64,000 nt of DNA from Terriglobia bacterium (GCA_020073145.1 JAIQFS010000003.1:62001-126000), one strand, 5' to 3'; shown: positions 1 to 11,267, counted from the stretch's first letter. The notes: a model not told the origin generated them from the sequence alone. A program made the numbers and translations.

Positions 1-137
1 ACCGTTATCGTTGAGATTCACTGAACGATATCTTCTGCAAGAGTGAACTGGCTACGTCCTCGCGCCAGGCGTACCCGCCGCACGAATCGATCTCGGACCG
101 TTCACTTCGGCTGAAACCACCCTTCAGCTCTTTTGCT

Positions 138-167
138 TTGACACGGGCCCTGCTGGCTCCTTACCGT
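138..167 (+). promoter_or_regulatory. Candidate promoter of the uronate-isomerase-like gene
   Basis: A perfect TTGACA lies at 138-143. After an 18-nt spacer comes TACCGT at 162-167, a weak -10 box, and the ATG at 177 follows 9 nt later. The -35 box would cover the alternative TTG start at 138, which favours the ATG at 177. The -10 match is poor, so this is tentative. Confidence 0.4.
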
Positions 168-176
168 CGAATTGAG

Positions 177-1454
177 ATGCTCACCGAACCCGCACTTCTC
201 CCCAGCCTCGCTCCCCAGGACCTGCCGTCGGCGGTCGAAGAGGAACTGGCCGCTCTTCCCTTTATCGACGTGCACACGCACTTGTTCATGCCTTCGCTCG
301 GCGGACTTGGACTGTGGGGCATTGACGAGTTGCTGACCTACCACTACTTGGAAGCGGAACTGTTCCGCTCCAACCCGATCGCTCCAGACCGCTACTGGAA
401 GCTCTCGAAGCGCGAACAGGCCGACCTGATCTGGAAAACCCTGTTTGTCGAAAATGCGCCCGTCTCCGAAGCCACCCGCGGGGTGGCCGCGGTCCTGAAG
501 GCTTTCGGACTGCCCACCGACGCTTCCGATTTGCGCGACGCCCGCGCGTTCTTCACCGCGCAGGACCCCGAGCAGCACATCCGCCGCGTCTTCGAACTGG
601 CCGGTATCAGTGAAGCGGTCATGACCAACGACCCGCTCGATCCCCAGGAAGCGCCGCTGTGGGAACGCGGGGCCAACCCGGATCCGCAGTTCCATGCCGT
701 GCTGCGCCTTGACCGGATTCTCAACAAATGGCAGGAACACTGGTCCGTCCTCCAATCGAAAGGGTACAGCGTGGATGCCGACGCCACCGGCAATTCCGTG
801 GCCGAAGTGCGCCGCTTCCTTACATCCTGGAGCGCGCGCATGAAGCCCGTTTACATGGCTGTCTCGCTCCCCGATACGTTCCAATTCCCGGATGACGGGG
901 TGCGAGCCCGGCTACTGGCGGAAGCCGTGGTGCCCGCGTGCCGGGAGCTGGGGATCCCGCTCTCTCTGATGATCGGCGTCCGCTACCAGGTGAATCCGGC
1001 CTTGCGGCTGGCCGGCGACGCTGTGGGCAAAGCCGACCTCCGCGCCCTGGAGCGTCTCGCCGTGGGCTACCCGGACAACCGCTTCCTGGTCAGCGTGCTC
1101 AGCCGCGAGAACCAGCATGAATTGTGCGTGTACGCGCGCAAGTTCCGCAATCTCATGCCCTTCGGCTGCTGGTGGTTTCTGAACAATCCGTCCATCGTGG
1201 AGGAAATCACGCGCGAGCGCCTGGAGATGCTGGGAGTGAGCTTCATTCCCCAACATTCCGACGCGCGCGTGCTCGAACAGGTGATTTACAAATGGCGCAA
1301 CACGCGCCGCACCCTCGGCCCCATCCTGACTCGCGCCTACCAACTCCTCACCGAGGATGGCCGCCGGGTCACGCGCGCCGAGGTTCGCAGCGACGTCACC
1401 CGCCTGTTCCGCTCCAATTTCGAACGGTTCGCGGGGCTGCGCTCGCGGTCCTGA
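177..1454 (+). CDS. Uronate isomerase-like amidohydrolase
   Basis: The 425-residue protein opens with an amidohydrolase-type metal motif, FIDVHTHLF, giving His33-x-His35, followed by helical segments like those of glucuronate/galacturonate isomerase (UxaC). It is somewhat shorter than usual UxaC (about 470 aa) and divergent. UxaC converts galacturonate to tagaturonate in the cytoplasm, the step just before UxaE, whose gene lies 8.5 kb downstream beside pectinases. That context supports the call. The reading frame extends to a TTG at 138, but the ATG at 177 is preferred because a -35-like TTGACA covers the TTG. There is no signal peptide. Another amidohydrolase activity is possible. Confidence 0.65.
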   Translation: MLTEPALLPSLAPQDLPSAVEEELAALPFIDVHTHLFMPSLGGLGLWGIDELLTYHYLEAELFRSNPIAPDRYWKLSKREQADLIWKTLFVENAPVSEATRGVAAVLKAFGLPTDASDLRDARAFFTAQDPEQHIRRVFELAGISEAVMTNDPLDPQEAPLWERGANPDPQFHAVLRLDRILNKWQEHWSVLQSKGYSVDADATGNSVAEVRRFLTSWSARMKPVYMAVSLPDTFQFPDDGVRARLLAEAVVPACRELGIPLSLMIGVRYQVNPALRLAGDAVGKADLRALERLAVGYPDNRFLVSVLSRENQHELCVYARKFRNLMPFGCWWFLNNPSIVEEITRERLEMLGVSFIPQHSDARVLEQVIYKWRNTRRTLGPILTRAYQLLTEDGRRVTRAEVRSDVTRLFRSNFERFAGLRSRS

Positions 1455-1567
1455 GGCTCCCTGGAGGCAATCCGGTTCCCTCATCGGGGGCTGGGTGTAA
1501 AGATTCGCGCAGATCCGGCCGATAGACCCTCCAGGGGTGAAACATCGCCTAGTCGCCCCGTTCTGCT

Positions 1568-4500
1568 ATGGCCGACGGCGGACAAACCCACCGAGTCTTC
1601 GGTCTCTTCCTGGCTCTCGCGTCCGGTGTCGCGGCCCAAGGGCTGGAAGCCTGGCGCTTTTGGGGCACCGCGGACGGATTCGCCGAGTCCTTCACCGGAA
1701 ACATCACGCTCGGGCCGGATGGCCGGGTCTGGATCAAGCACGGCCGCGTCGATAGCGTCAGCGTCTTGGACGGGATCACCACCCAGCGTGTGCCGGCACC
1801 CGCAATCCTGGAACCCGGGCTCTGGCTCTACGGGCCGGATGCGCTGGCCTCCCACGACGGTACCGGCCGTTACTTCGAATACCGCCAACAGCAATGGGTC
1901 GCGCACGACGTGTTCACGGAACAGGCGGCGCCGCTAGGGCGCGGGCGTGTTCTGCTGATGCGAGCGGACCGGCTCACCGAATATCACACCGACACTCGCG
2001 CCGAGCGCGTAATCCGCCAGGCCCGTCAGAGCCACATCGGCGAGTTTCTCGACCTCCTCGTGGCGCGGCGGTCCGGTATCGTCTGGATCCTCGGACGATC
2101 TGGGATCGCCGGTTTCCAGCCGGCCTCGGGCCGCTGGAACGAATACGAGTTTGGATCGTTGGGCCTGCAGAATGGCGGCCAACCGTTTGAGGACGACGAT
2201 GGCGCGCTGTTCCTGGTGGCTGCCGAGAAGGCCGGCGGCTCCAAGGTATTGGTGCGCTTCGACGGCCGGGGCTTCTCCGTGGTCTACCGCGGCAAGAGCC
2301 AACTGGTTCGCGGCTGGCCGGGAACAGCAGGCAGTCTGTGGTTGCAGGATACCGAGGGCCTGCACCAGCTGATTGCGGGCCGGTTGGTCACCGTTGACCG
2401 AGAAGGCCCGCTCTCCGGCAATTTCCGCAGGGTCGTCCGGGAAGCCGGCGGCGTGTTTTGGGTCGGCACCAACCAGGGGACCGCACGCTATGCTCCGCCG
2501 GTTTGGCGCACGCCGCCCCTGGTGGCCCATGTCCGGTCGGGAATCGAGGCCGCCTGGGAAGACTTGCGTGGTACCTTGTGGTTCGCCTCCCCCACCGGCC
2601 TGCTCCAACTGCGCGGGGACCGGTGGACCGAGCATCCCTTCCCGCGCCAGTGGAGTAATACCGAAATCACCGGGATCCTGCCAGGGCCCGAAGGGACTCT
2701 GCTCCTTGGCAGTATGACACCGGCCATCCTGCTCGAGTTCGACGAACATCGTCATTCGTTCCGCCAAATCCTCCCACCGCCCGGTCATAGCATGCAGTTC
2801 GTCCTGCCTCGCGACAGCCGCTCGGTTTGGGTATGCACCAAGATCGAAAGCACCGGACAATTCACCCTCCAGATTCTTGACCACGCCGGGTATCGGGAGT
2901 ATTTGCGCATGGACCCCGCGTGGCAGCTGGGAGTGATCCGCGCGCTGCATCAAACTCCCGAGGGCGATCTCTGGTTGGGAGGCAGCGGCGCCTTTGGCCG
3001 GTACAACCACGGCCGGTACCAGGCCGTCGGACCCGCCCAAGGCTACACCGATAACGGTTGCTTCAGCCTCTGCCGTCTCTCCGACGGGACGCTTCTCGCG
3101 GGCGGACGCCGCCAGCTGTCCCGCTTCGATGGCAAGTCCTGGAGAGTCATTCGTGACGGGCTGGATCGCGTGCGCACGATCCTGCAGACGCGTGACGGCG
3201 CCGTTTGGATCACATCGGGAACCGGGATCGACCGGTACAAGGATGGGATCTGGATCTCCAATGACCACCACGATGGGCTCCCTTCGTCAATGGCCTACGC
3301 TTTGCTAGAGGATAGCCGCGGCCGATTGTGGGCCGGCACCACCCTGGGGCTCAGCCAGCACCATCCCGATGCGGATGTCGACCCTCCGCGCACCCTTCTC
3401 TCGCCGACGGACAATTTGCGCGAAGTATCTCCGGAAGGCCGCGTTCGGATCGTGTTCTCCGGCGTGGACAAATGGAAAGCGACCGCCGCCGACCGGCTCT
3501 TGTTCTCGCACCGGGTGGACGGCGGGTCCTGGAGCCCCTTCACCTCGGAAAACGCCGCCACGTACCGGGACCTTCACGCCGGCTCGCACCTGTTTGAAGT
3601 TCGGGCCATGGACCGCAATGGCAACGTGGATCCAAGACCCGCGCAGTTCGCCTTCTCGGTGCTGCCGCACTGGTACCGGGAAGCGGGATTCCTGCTGACT
3701 GCCTCCCTCGGTGCGATCCTGATTGCCGGCCTGTTGGGGCTGGCGGTTTTCAACTTCCGCTCGCGCGGGCGCATGATCCGGCAGTTGAACCATGCCCGCC
3801 ATGCCGCCGAAGACGCGCGCGCCACCGCCGAGGCCGCCAGCCGGTCCAAGAGTGAATTCCTGGCTAACATGAGCCATGAAATCCGCACCCCCATGAATGG
3901 GATTACCGGCATGGCGGAACTGGCTCTGGGCACGGGACTGTCGGCCGAACAGCGTCAGTATCTGACGGCCTTGAAGGGATCCGCCGATTCGTTGCTCGGC
4001 GTCCTGAACGACATTTTGGATTTCTCGAAAGTCGAAGCCGGCAAGCTCGATCTGTCCGCCATCGATTTCAGTCTTCGCGACTGCGTAGGCGATACGCTCC
4101 AATGCGCCGGCGTCAAAGTGCCGGTGGCGGGATTAGAGTTGCTGTGCCGCATTGCTCCGGACGTGCCGGACGCACTCATTGGCGATCCTGGCCGTCTGCG
4201 CCAGGTGCTCCTGAACCTGGTTGGAAACGCCATCAAATTTACCGCTGAGGGAGAGATCCTGGTGGAGATCGCGGTGCAGGCTCTCACCGCCACGGACGTC
4301 ACCCTGGCGTGCGCGGTTTCGGACACGGGGATAGGCATTCCAGCAGAAAAGCACAGGGCCATCTTCGAGCCGTTCGAACAGGCGGATGGCTCGACGACTC
4401 GCAAATTCGGGGGGACCGGGCTCGGGCTGGCCATTTGCAGCCGCCTCGTGGCGTTGATGGGAGGATCGGTTTGGGTCGAAAGCCCGCGCGCGGATCGCTC

Positions 4501-5389
4501 CCCGGGTTCCCGCAATCCGGGCAGCACGTTCCACTTCACCGCGCGGCTCGAGCTCGGCGCGCCTCGCTGGAACGCAGAGCCTCGGATAGCTGCCGGTGCC
4601 CGCTGCCTGCTCGTCACTCATCCGGCTCGGTGCTCCATCCTGGAGGAGATGCTGCGCTCATGGTGCGTCGCCACCGCGACGCTCGAGGACGACCGGGCCG
4701 TGGTCGCGGCACTCGAGAAGGCCCGCGCCGCCGGATGCCCGTTCACCCTGGCCATCCTGGATCTACCGGATTCCCAGAATGAGGAGGTCATCCGGCAGAT
4801 CCGCGCCCACCCGGAGATGCGTCAGACGTGCCTGGTGACCCTGTCCGCGCCGGCGGCTGTCGGGCGTAACCGGCCGGGCACCGGGGCGGCGGACATTTGC
4901 CTGCTGAAGCCGGTGAAGCACTCGGCCCTCCTCGCCGCGATTCTGGGCCGCACCGGAGGAACGCCGGAGCCCGTAGACGCTGAACTCCGTTCCGGCCGGC
5001 CGCTACGAATTCTGCTCGCCGAGGACAACCCGGTCAACCAGATCGTCGCCAGAAGTCTGCTCGAAAAGCAAGGGCATCACGTGACCGCCGCCGCCAATGG
5101 AAAGGATGCCGTCGCGGCTGTGGCCGCCGGGAGCTTCGATCTGGTCCTCATGGATGTGCAGATGCCGGAAATGGACGGCCTTGAGGCGACCGCGGAGATT
5201 CGCCGGCATGAGCAACCAGGTGCGCGCATCCCCATCGTCGCCATGACCGCCCACGCCATGAAAGGCGACCGGGAGCGCTGTCTAGCAGGCGGTATGGACG
5301 GCTACGTCTCCAAACCGGTGCGGCCTGAAGAATTGAATCGTGCCATCTGGGCTGTCGTCAACAACGGTGCTCCTGAGACTCCCGGCTAG
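1568..5389 (+). CDS. Hybrid sensor histidine kinase with beta-propeller sensor and two receiver domains
   Basis: The 1273-aa membrane sensor has an N-terminal signal segment ending near AAQ, then a periplasmic two-component propeller of about 600 residues with repeated W-x-G-T-type blades. A Y_Y_Y domain spans about 620-695 and a transmembrane helix about 703-728. The HisKA H-box [10 protein letters not shown] is near 768, the HATPase N-box LVGNAIKFT near 884, and DTGIGIP and GGTGLGLAI follow. The first receiver domain (about 1010-1125) is degenerate. The second (about 1148-1268) keeps [11 protein letters not shown] with its phospho-acceptor Asp, and the KP motif. The sensor resembles the hybrid two-component regulators of polysaccharide loci, but there is no AraC-type DNA-binding domain. 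The ligand is unknown; pectin fragments are a guess from the neighbours. Confidence 0.9.
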   Translation: MADGGQTHRVFGLFLALASGVAAQGLEAWRFWGTADGFAESFTGNITLGPDGRVWIKHGRVDSVSVLDGITTQRVPAPAILEPGLWLYGPDALASHDGTGRYFEYRQQQWVAHDVFTEQAAPLGRGRVLLMRADRLTEYHTDTRAERVIRQARQSHIGEFLDLLVARRSGIVWILGRSGIAGFQPASGRWNEYEFGSLGLQNGGQPFEDDDGALFLVAAEKAGGSKVLVRFDGRGFSVVYRGKSQLVRGWPGTAGSLWLQDTEGLHQLIAGRLVTVDREGPLSGNFRRVVREAGGVFWVGTNQGTARYAPPVWRTPPLVAHVRSGIEAAWEDLRGTLWFASPTGLLQLRGDRWTEHPFPRQWSNTEITGILPGPEGTLLLGSMTPAILLEFDEHRHSFRQILPPPGHSMQFVLPRDSRSVWVCTKIESTGQFTLQILDHAGYREYLRMDPAWQLGVIRALHQTPEGDLWLGGSGAFGRYNHGRYQAVGPAQGYTDNGCFSLCRLSDGTLLAGGRRQLSRFDGKSWRVIRDGLDRVRTILQTRDGAVWITSGTGIDRYKDGIWISNDHHDGLPSSMAYALLEDSRGRLWAGTTLGLSQHHPDADVDPPRTLLSPTDNLREVSPEGRVRIVFSGVDKWKATAADRLLFSHRVDGGSWSPFTSENAATYRDLHAGSHLFEVRAMDRNGNVDPRPAQFAFSVLPHWYREAGFLLTASLGAILIAGLLGLAVFNFRSRGRMIRQLNHARHAAEDARATAEAASRSKSEFLANMSHEIRTPMNGITGMAELALGTGLSAEQRQYLTALKGSADSLLGVLNDILDFSKVEAGKLDLSAIDFSLRDCVGDTLQCAGVKVPVAGLELLCRIAPDVPDALIGDPGRLRQVLLNLVGNAIKFTAEGEILVEIAVQALTATDVTLACAVSDTGIGIPAEKHRAIFEPFEQADGSTTRKFGGTGLGLAICSRLVALMGGSVWVESPRADRSPGSRNPGSTFHFTARLELGAPRWNAEPRIAAGARCLLVTHPARCSILEEMLRSWCVATATLEDDRAVVAALEKARAAGCPFTLAILDLPDSQNEEVIRQIRAHPEMRQTCLVTLSAPAAVGRNRPGTGAADICLLKPVKHSALLAAILGRTGGTPEPVDAELRSGRPLRILLAEDNPVNQIVARSLLEKQGHHVTAAANGKDAVAAVAAGSFDLVLMDVQMPEMDGLEATAEIRRHEQPGARIPIVAMTAHAMKGDRERCLAGGMDGYVSKPVRPEELNRAIWAVVNNGAPETPG

Positions 5390-5394
5390 CCGGG
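5381..5394. repeat. Perfect 14-bp palindrome holding both convergent stop codons
   Basis: CCCGGCTAGCCGGG is its own reverse complement. The kinase stop TAG (5387-5389) and the LysR stop (CTA at 5386-5388 on the plus strand) overlap at its centre. It could fold as a short hairpin on either transcript, but it has no T-tract. Confidence 0.85.
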
Positions 5395-6291
5395 AACCCG
5401 CGTCTGCGGTTTCGAAAGCGCCACCTGCAGAAATTCAGAAACCGCCGTGGTCAGCGCCCTGGGATACTCGGTCTTGGCCATGGCCAGCGCCTGCTGCCGT
5501 ACCAGCCGGTGTCCCGTCACTCTCAACGTCTGAAACCGCGAGCCGCTCCCGCGCAGCGCGAATTGCGGCAGGATCGAGTAGCCGAACCCCGCTTCCACCA
5601 TTCGTTTGATCGCCTCCGTATCGTCGGCTTCCATAATGACCCGCGGACTGATTCCCACTTCCTGAAAGAAACGGTCGATGATGGACCGCATATTGCTCGT
5701 TTTGGGGTATAGCAGAAAAGGCACGCCCGCCAGTTCCCCCGGCCGGATCGTCTGCACGCCGCGGCCGCCGCTCGGTTTCGACGGCCGCAGCACCAACAGC
5801 TCCTCTTCGAACAAGGGGACCAGAGTCAGGTCCTGATGCGTCCACGGCAGTGAGATCAGAGCCAGGTCGTAACGCCGGTCGAGCAACCCCGCCACCATCC
5901 CTTCGGTCGCCGCCACAGTCACGTGGATGTCTGCCTGCGGGAAGCGCTTCCGCAACATTCGCAGGGGATGGCCCAGGCTGTGGATCAAGGCAGTGGCCCC
6001 GGTCGCGAAATGAAAGGGCCGCGCATCCTCCTCGGGATTGTTGGCAAAGTCGTGCTGGATTTCGCGCACTTTGGCCACCAGCTCCCGCGCATGCCCTGCC
6101 AGACGGAACGCCTGCTCGGTGGGGATAATCCGGCGCCCCGACCGCACAAACAGCTCTGTTCGCAGCTCCGCCGCCAGATTGTGGAGCTGCAGGCTGACTG
6201 CACCCGGCGACAGATAGAGCCGTTCCGCGGCGCGGGTCACGCTCGAATACTGCATCACACTGAGAAACACCTCGATCTGCCGGATATCCAT
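5386..6291 (-). CDS. LysR-family transcriptional regulator
   Basis: The 301-aa protein starts [17 protein letters not shown] with an N-terminal winged HTH of about 60 residues ([22 protein letters not shown]). A periplasmic-binding-protein-like effector domain fills about 90-295, the normal LysR layout and length. It is convergent with the kinase, sharing a CTAG stop overlap, and divergent from the TonB receptor gene, so that receptor gene is the likeliest target. A TTAA-N11-TTAA element lies in the shared upstream region. The effector cannot be read from sequence. Confidence 0.93.
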   Translation of the reverse strand: MDIRQIEVFLSVMQYSSVTRAAERLYLSPGAVSLQLHNLAAELRTELFVRSGRRIIPTEQAFRLAGHARELVAKVREIQHDFANNPEEDARPFHFATGATALIHSLGHPLRMLRKRFPQADIHVTVAATEGMVAGLLDRRYDLALISLPWTHQDLTLVPLFEEELLVLRPSKPSGGRGVQTIRPGELAGVPFLLYPKTSNMRSIIDRFFQEVGISPRVIMEADDTEAIKRMVEAGFGYSILPQFALRGSGSRFQTLRVTGHRLVRQQALAMAKTEYPRALTTAVSEFLQVALSKPQTRVPG

Positions 6292-6325
6292 GGGCGCGCC
6301 CTCCTACCGGGATCTTTTAGCCATA

Positions 6326-6344
6326 TTAAAGGATCTGTTCTTAA
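6326..6344. promoter_or_regulatory. Possible LysR box between regulator and receptor genes
   Basis: TTAA at 6326-6329 and TTAA at 6341-6344 are separated by 11 nt. This fits the T-N11-A spacing of LysR operators and lies in the 136-bp divergent region. TTAA is short and self-complementary, so chance is a real alternative. Confidence 0.3.
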
Positions 6345-6427
6345 CTTTGGAGGATCGCCTGCTGGCGCATGGAGCTATAGTCCATGGTGGATACGGCCCG
6401 CGTCTGGCTGGGCTCCAGGGAGAGGTT

Positions 6428-9400
6428 ATGAAACATTTGTTGCGTAGTATGGCGGTGATCCTTGTGTTGTCGCCGCTTGCCCTATTCGCGCAGGAATTTC
6501 GCGGCACCATCAGCGGTGTCATCTCAGACCCCACCGGCGCCATGATTGCGGGCGCGAAAGTCACCGTCAACGAGGTGAATACCGGCACCAAGATTCCGAC
6601 GGTTTCCGGTGGAACCGGCGAGTACACGGCCGCCTTCCTGCTGCCCGGCGATTACGACATCGAAGTGCACATGCCAGGTTTTAAGGCGTTCGTGCGCAAG
6701 GGCGTGCATGTGGGCGCGGGCGACCACGCGGTGATCGACGTGCGGCTCGACGTGGGCGATGTCGCCACTACCCTGGAAGTCACCGAAGATGCCTCGCTGC
6801 TGACCACCGACAGCAGCACGTTGGGCCAGGCCATCACCAGCAAGGAAGTCGCGGAACTGCCGATCAACGGGCGGACGCCGATGATGGCGGCTGCGCTCTC
6901 GCTGGGAGTGATCGGATACGCACAGCCGACCCTGGTGCATCCCTTCGATTCGGGCGCCGCGGCCGGATGGAGCGTGGGCGGCGCCTATCAACAGACCAGC
7001 GAATTGCTGGTGAATGGTTCGCCCAACGCCACGTGGGACGGGCGGCTGGCGTACAGCCCGCCGCAGGACGCAGTCCAGGAAGTGCGCGTGAAGGAGTCGG
7101 ATACCGACGCGGCCTTCGGCCATACCGCCGGTGGAACGTTGAACCAGATTACCAAGAGCGGCACCAATTCCCTGCACGGCTCGGCTTGGGAGTTCAACCA
7201 GCCGAATACACTAACTGCGAATGACTTCTTCCTCAATCAGAAAGGCGCGGCTCGTCCCGTTACACATTTGAACCAATACGGAGTAACGGCGGGTGGACCC
7301 ATGGTGCTGCCCAAGGTATTTAACGGCCGCAACAAACTGTTCTGGTTCTTCGCCTGGGAGAGCATGAAAGATGCCCAGCCGAACCCCGTCAACCTCACGG
7401 TTCCCAGCGATGCCGAACGAGGGGGAAACTTCGCTCAGATGCTGGTGACCACGGCTACCAATCCCAAAGGAACGCTGCTCTACGACCCGTACAGCGCAGT
7501 TGTGAACGGTAGCAACATCACGCGCCAACCTTTCACCAACAATCAAATCCCGCAGGTAGCGCCGTACGTGAACCCGGTCGCGCAGGCCTATCTCAAGTTC
7601 ATACCGCGATCGAATGCGGCAGGGCTGGCGGATGGCACCCAGAATTACGTCACCGCGCCCAACACGCCCGACAACTTCAGCAACGAGATGGGCCGGATGG
7701 ACTACAACATGAACGACAACAGCCGGATGTTTTTCGATATCCGGCATACCGACTACACGCAAGTGAAGAACAATTACTTCGACAATCTCTCCACTGGTTC
7801 GTTGTTGTTCCGCACGAATACGGGAGTCAGCGTGGACGAGGTATACACGATTAATCCAACCAATATCCTGGATGTGCGTTTTAACTTCACACGCTTGAAC
7901 GAGGGGCATGATGTGCCAAGCGTGGGCTTCAACCCGACCACTCTAGGATTCCCTGCGTACATGGCTGCCGGCTCCCAGTATTTGGCCCTGCCGGTAGTGA
8001 GTTTCGCCAGTAGTTCATTCCAAACACTAGGCAATACTGGCACCGGCGCGGACCGGCTGCCATCGCAGTCAGGGCAAATTTTTGCCAATTGGGTAAAAAT
8101 CAAGGGCAGCCACACTCTGAAATTTGGCGGCGACTTCCGGCAATACCGGTTGAACACGTTTACCGCCGGCAACTCGGCAGGTACATTCTCTTTCAGCGGC
8201 AATAACTATGTGCGCCAAACTCAAGCTACCAGTTCGTCGGTCGTGGGTCAGGATTTTGCCGAGTTCCTAATGGGCTTGCCGACCGGCGGTTCGTATGACC
8301 TCAATACCTTCGCCTCCTGGTATTCGTACTACTCCTCGGTGTTCGTCCAGGACGATTGGCGTGTGAAACGGAATCTCACCCTGAACCTCGGCCTCCGGTT
8401 CGATCATGACGGACCGTACAATGAGAAATACGGGAGGACCGTGAACGGCTTTGATACGACCTCGGCCAACCCGTTGCAGACCGCGGCCCAAGCAGCCTAT
8501 GCGAAGGCGCCCATCGCGCAGCTACCAGCAAGTGCCTTCAGCGCCCTCGGCGGACTGACCTTCCCCGGAAACGGTACTGCCGTCTATAACAACTCATCGC
8601 ACCTGGTGAGCCCGCGAGTGGGATTCGCCTGGACTCCCGACAAACTCCAGGGAAAGACGGTGATTCGCGGCGGCTTCGGTATGTTCGTTGCACCTGTCAG
8701 CATCGCCAGGATGGACGTCAATGGAAAGTTTTCGACCAGCCCAGAAACCAACCAGGAAGGTTTCAGCCAGACGACCACCATGGTGCCGACCAGCAACAAC
8801 TTTGCATCTCCCGCCGCAACGCTCAGTAACCCGTTTCCTGCGGGTCTGCTGGCGCCGTCCGGTTCGTCCCTCGGCCTGCTCACCTTTGCGGGCCAGGCCA
8901 TTACGTTCATCAACCCCAACATGAGCAGTCCTTACTCGCTGCGTTGGAACTTTGGCGTCCAACAAAGTCTGACCCCGAATCTGATGCTGGAGGTGGCATA
9001 CATCGGGAATCACTCGATCCACCTCCCGGTTGACGCCACGCAATTGAACGGAATCCCGCGACAGTTCCTGAGCACACTCGGCGTGCGCGACCCCGCACAA
9101 AACTACCTTGCGACCACAGCGGCGAACCCATTCTTTGGCTTGCAAACCAGCACGGGAACAGCCGCCAATACAACACCCGCACAGCTTCTGGCGCGGTATC
9201 CGCAATTTCCGGTCGGCGATAGCGCCAGCGGGTGGAACGGGGGCGGAGGAATCATCGAACAAAACGCCAGCGTAGGCAGCTCGTATTTCAACAGCTTGAA
9301 CGTGCGGGTCCAGAAGCGGACGTCACATGGTCTGAATTTCACGTTCAACTATATTTATTCGAAGTTGATCGAGCGAGTGACGTGGTTGAACGACTCGGAT

Positions 9401-9985
9401 CCCGCTCCGGAAAAGCGGATTTCCTCGATCGACCATCCGAACCGCTTTGTCACGGCAATCAGCTACGAACTCCCCATTGGGAAGAACAAGCTAGTCAACC
9501 TTCAATCGCGGTGGATGAATAGCATTCTCGGAGGATGGCAGCTCAACACGGTTTACACGTATCAGACTGGCGCCCCGATCAACTGGAACAATGGCAGCAC
9601 CACCAGCCCGGGCGACTATGTCTACTTCGGAGCTCCCCTCGTCCTGGACAATCGGATGGCCGATCCGGGCAGCACCGCGTTCAATGTCAGCGCGTTCGAC
9701 ACGAAGTCCGCCGATGCGTTCCAATACCACATTCGCACGTTGCCGACCATGATCTCGGCTCTGCGCATGGATGGAATCAACCAGTTGGATCCGTCGCTTC
9801 TGAAGCGGATCAGCTTCACCGAAAAGTCGTATCTGCAGCTTCGGTTCGAGGCATTCAACGGGCTCAACCACCCGGTCTTTCCCACCCCTAATACAACAGC
9901 GACCGGAAGCTCATTCGGGACCATTTCGGGCGCGCAAGCCAATCGGCCGCGCAGCATCCAGTTAGGAGCACGTGTCGTCTTCTGA
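6428..9985 (+). CDS. TonB-dependent receptor, Oar-like, with N-terminal carboxypeptidase-regulatory domain
   Basis: The 1185-aa outer-membrane protein starts at ATG 6428, with GGGAGAGG just upstream and a signal peptide ending LALFAQ. The open frame extends back to 6290, but those residues precede the signal sequence. A CarboxypepD_reg/CnaB-like domain spans about 22-110 (GTISGVISDPTGAMIAGAKV). A plug region and a long beta-barrel follow, and the protein ends in Phe, typical of barrel insertion. This is the expanded acidobacterial receptor type. No SusD-like gene is adjacent. The position just before uxaE and pectinase genes suggests import of pectin oligomers or uronates, which is inference. 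Confidence 0.88.
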   Translation: MKHLLRSMAVILVLSPLALFAQEFRGTISGVISDPTGAMIAGAKVTVNEVNTGTKIPTVSGGTGEYTAAFLLPGDYDIEVHMPGFKAFVRKGVHVGAGDHAVIDVRLDVGDVATTLEVTEDASLLTTDSSTLGQAITSKEVAELPINGRTPMMAAALSLGVIGYAQPTLVHPFDSGAAAGWSVGGAYQQTSELLVNGSPNATWDGRLAYSPPQDAVQEVRVKESDTDAAFGHTAGGTLNQITKSGTNSLHGSAWEFNQPNTLTANDFFLNQKGAARPVTHLNQYGVTAGGPMVLPKVFNGRNKLFWFFAWESMKDAQPNPVNLTVPSDAERGGNFAQMLVTTATNPKGTLLYDPYSAVVNGSNITRQPFTNNQIPQVAPYVNPVAQAYLKFIPRSNAAGLADGTQNYVTAPNTPDNFSNEMGRMDYNMNDNSRMFFDIRHTDYTQVKNNYFDNLSTGSLLFRTNTGVSVDEVYTINPTNILDVRFNFTRLNEGHDVPSVGFNPTTLGFPAYMAAGSQYLALPVVSFASSSFQTLGNTGTGADRLPSQSGQIFANWVKIKGSHTLKFGGDFRQYRLNTFTAGNSAGTFSFSGNNYVRQTQATSSSVVGQDFAEFLMGLPTGGSYDLNTFASWYSYYSSVFVQDDWRVKRNLTLNLGLRFDHDGPYNEKYGRTVNGFDTTSANPLQTAAQAAYAKAPIAQLPASAFSALGGLTFPGNGTAVYNNSSHLVSPRVGFAWTPDKLQGKTVIRGGFGMFVAPVSIARMDVNGKFSTSPETNQEGFSQTTTMVPTSNNFASPAATLSNPFPAGLLAPSGSSLGLLTFAGQAITFINPNMSSPYSLRWNFGVQQSLTPNLMLEVAYIGNHSIHLPVDATQLNGIPRQFLSTLGVRDPAQNYLATTAANPFFGLQTSTGTAANTTPAQLLARYPQFPVGDSASGWNGGGGIIEQNASVGSSYFNSLNVRVQKRTSHGLNFTFNYIYSKLIERVTWLNDSDPAPEKRISSIDHPNRFVTAISYELPIGKNKLVNLQSRWMNSILGGWQLNTVYTYQTGAPINWNNGSTTSPGDYVYFGAPLVLDNRMADPGSTAFNVSAFDTKSADAFQYHIRTLPTMISALRMDGINQLDPSLLKRISFTEKSYLQLRFEAFNGLNHPVFPTPNTTATGSSFGTISGAQANRPRSIQLGARVVF

Positions 9986-9998
9986 CAAGGAATCGACC

Positions 9999-11267
9999 AT
10001 GACCGAAGCCACTGCGCTTCTTCAACTCGCGAAGTTTTCGCTGGGGGTGGGCGACCGTTTCGCGCACCAGGCCAAGGCCCAGTTGCAAGCTTGCGCGAAG
10101 GCCGCCACCCTCGGTGTCACGGTGATTCCGGTCTGGAACAAATCCAACCGGGAACACAACATCGTCCACTCCGAACCCGCCAGCGTGCGGACAGCCGCCG
10201 ATGCCGCCGTGCGTGCGCTGGAATGGAAACACCCCTACTACGTGGATGCCGACCACATCAACCTCGGGACGGTCGATCGCTTCCTCGATTCGAGCGACTT
10301 CTTCACCATCGATGTCGCCGACGCCATCGGACGCCGCAGCGAGTGCGTCGAGCCCTTCGCCTCGAAGCACCCCGAGCTGGTGGGCCAGTTGCGCATCGCG
10401 GGCCTCTCCGAGCCGCTCGCCATCAGTCGCCAGCGCGTTGTTGAGATCGCAGCCAAGTACTTGTCGGCCGCCGAGGAGGCCGGCCGCATCTACCGCCACA
10501 TTGCCCAAAGCCGCGGCAGCCGCCCCTTCGTCACCGAAGTCTCGATGGATGAAACCGACGCTCCGCAGACTCCGGTGGAGTTGCTGGTCATCCTGGCCGC
10601 CCTCGCCGACGAGAAGATCCCCATCCAGACCATCGCTCCCAAGTTCACCGGCCGGTTCAACAAAGGAGTGGATTACGTGGGAGACGTGGCTGGGTTCGAA
10701 TCCGAATTCAGCGCCGACCTGGCGGTCGTGGCGCACGCCATCGCTCAATACCGTCTTCCCGCGAATCTCAAGCTCAGCGTGCATTCCGGCAGCGATAAAT
10801 TTTCCATCTATGCGTCCATTCGGAGGGCGCTCCGCAAATCCGGCGCCGGGGTCCATGTCAAGACCGCGGGCACTAGTTGGCTGGAGGAATTGATCGGACT
10901 GGCCGAGGCCGGCGGTGAAGCGCTGCGCCTTGCAAAGGAAGTGTACGCACAGGCCTACGCCCACCGCGAGGCGCTGTGCGAACCCTACGCTGCCGTGATC
11001 GACATTCGCCAGGGCCGCCTGCCGGCTCCGGCAGAAGTGCAGTCCTGGACCAGCGGCCAGTACACCGGCGCGCTCCGCCACGACCAGGCCAATCCCCTTT
11101 ACAACCCCGATGTGCGGCAGTTACTGCACGTGGGTTACAAGGTCGCCGCCTCTATGGGAGAGCGCTATTCGAAGATGCTGGCGGAATGCGAAGAGCCCAT
11201 CTCTCGCAACGTGACCGAGAACCTGTTCGAACGGCACTTATGCCCGCTGTTTCTCGCCGAGCGGTAA
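9999..11267 (+). CDS. uxaE: Tagaturonate epimerase
   Basis: The 422-aa cytoplasmic protein resembles the UxaE family, which epimerises tagaturonate to fructuronate in galacturonate catabolism. Recognisable stretches are YYVDADHINLGTVDRF near 80-95, KFTGRFNKGVDYVGDV, and LSVHSGSDKFSIY followed by VHVKTAGTSWLEE. ATG 9999 is chosen because AAGGA lies 8 nt upstream; the frame could start at 9972, which would overlap the receptor stop. The 3' end overlaps the pectinesterase start by 28 nt, so the genes are probably co-transcribed. With the UxaC-like protein it forms a short isomerase route to fructuronate. Confidence 0.82.
   Translation: MTEATALLQLAKFSLGVGDRFAHQAKAQLQACAKAATLGVTVIPVWNKSNREHNIVHSEPASVRTAADAAVRALEWKHPYYVDADHINLGTVDRFLDSSDFFTIDVADAIGRRSECVEPFASKHPELVGQLRIAGLSEPLAISRQRVVEIAAKYLSAAEEAGRIYRHIAQSRGSRPFVTEVSMDETDAPQTPVELLVILAALADEKIPIQTIAPKFTGRFNKGVDYVGDVAGFESEFSADLAVVAHAIAQYRLPANLKLSVHSGSDKFSIYASIRRALRKSGAGVHVKTAGTSWLEELIGLAEAGGEALRLAKEVYAQAYAHREALCEPYAAVIDIRQGRLPAPAEVQSWTSGQYTGALRHDQANPLYNPDVRQLLHVGYKVAASMGERYSKMLAECEEPISRNVTENLFERHLCPLFLAER

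Noticed and set aside
1934-3271. Long open frame of 445 codons on the minus strand
   Set aside because: It is antisense to the hybrid kinase propeller, with composition typical of a GC-rich shadow frame and no domain or start signal.
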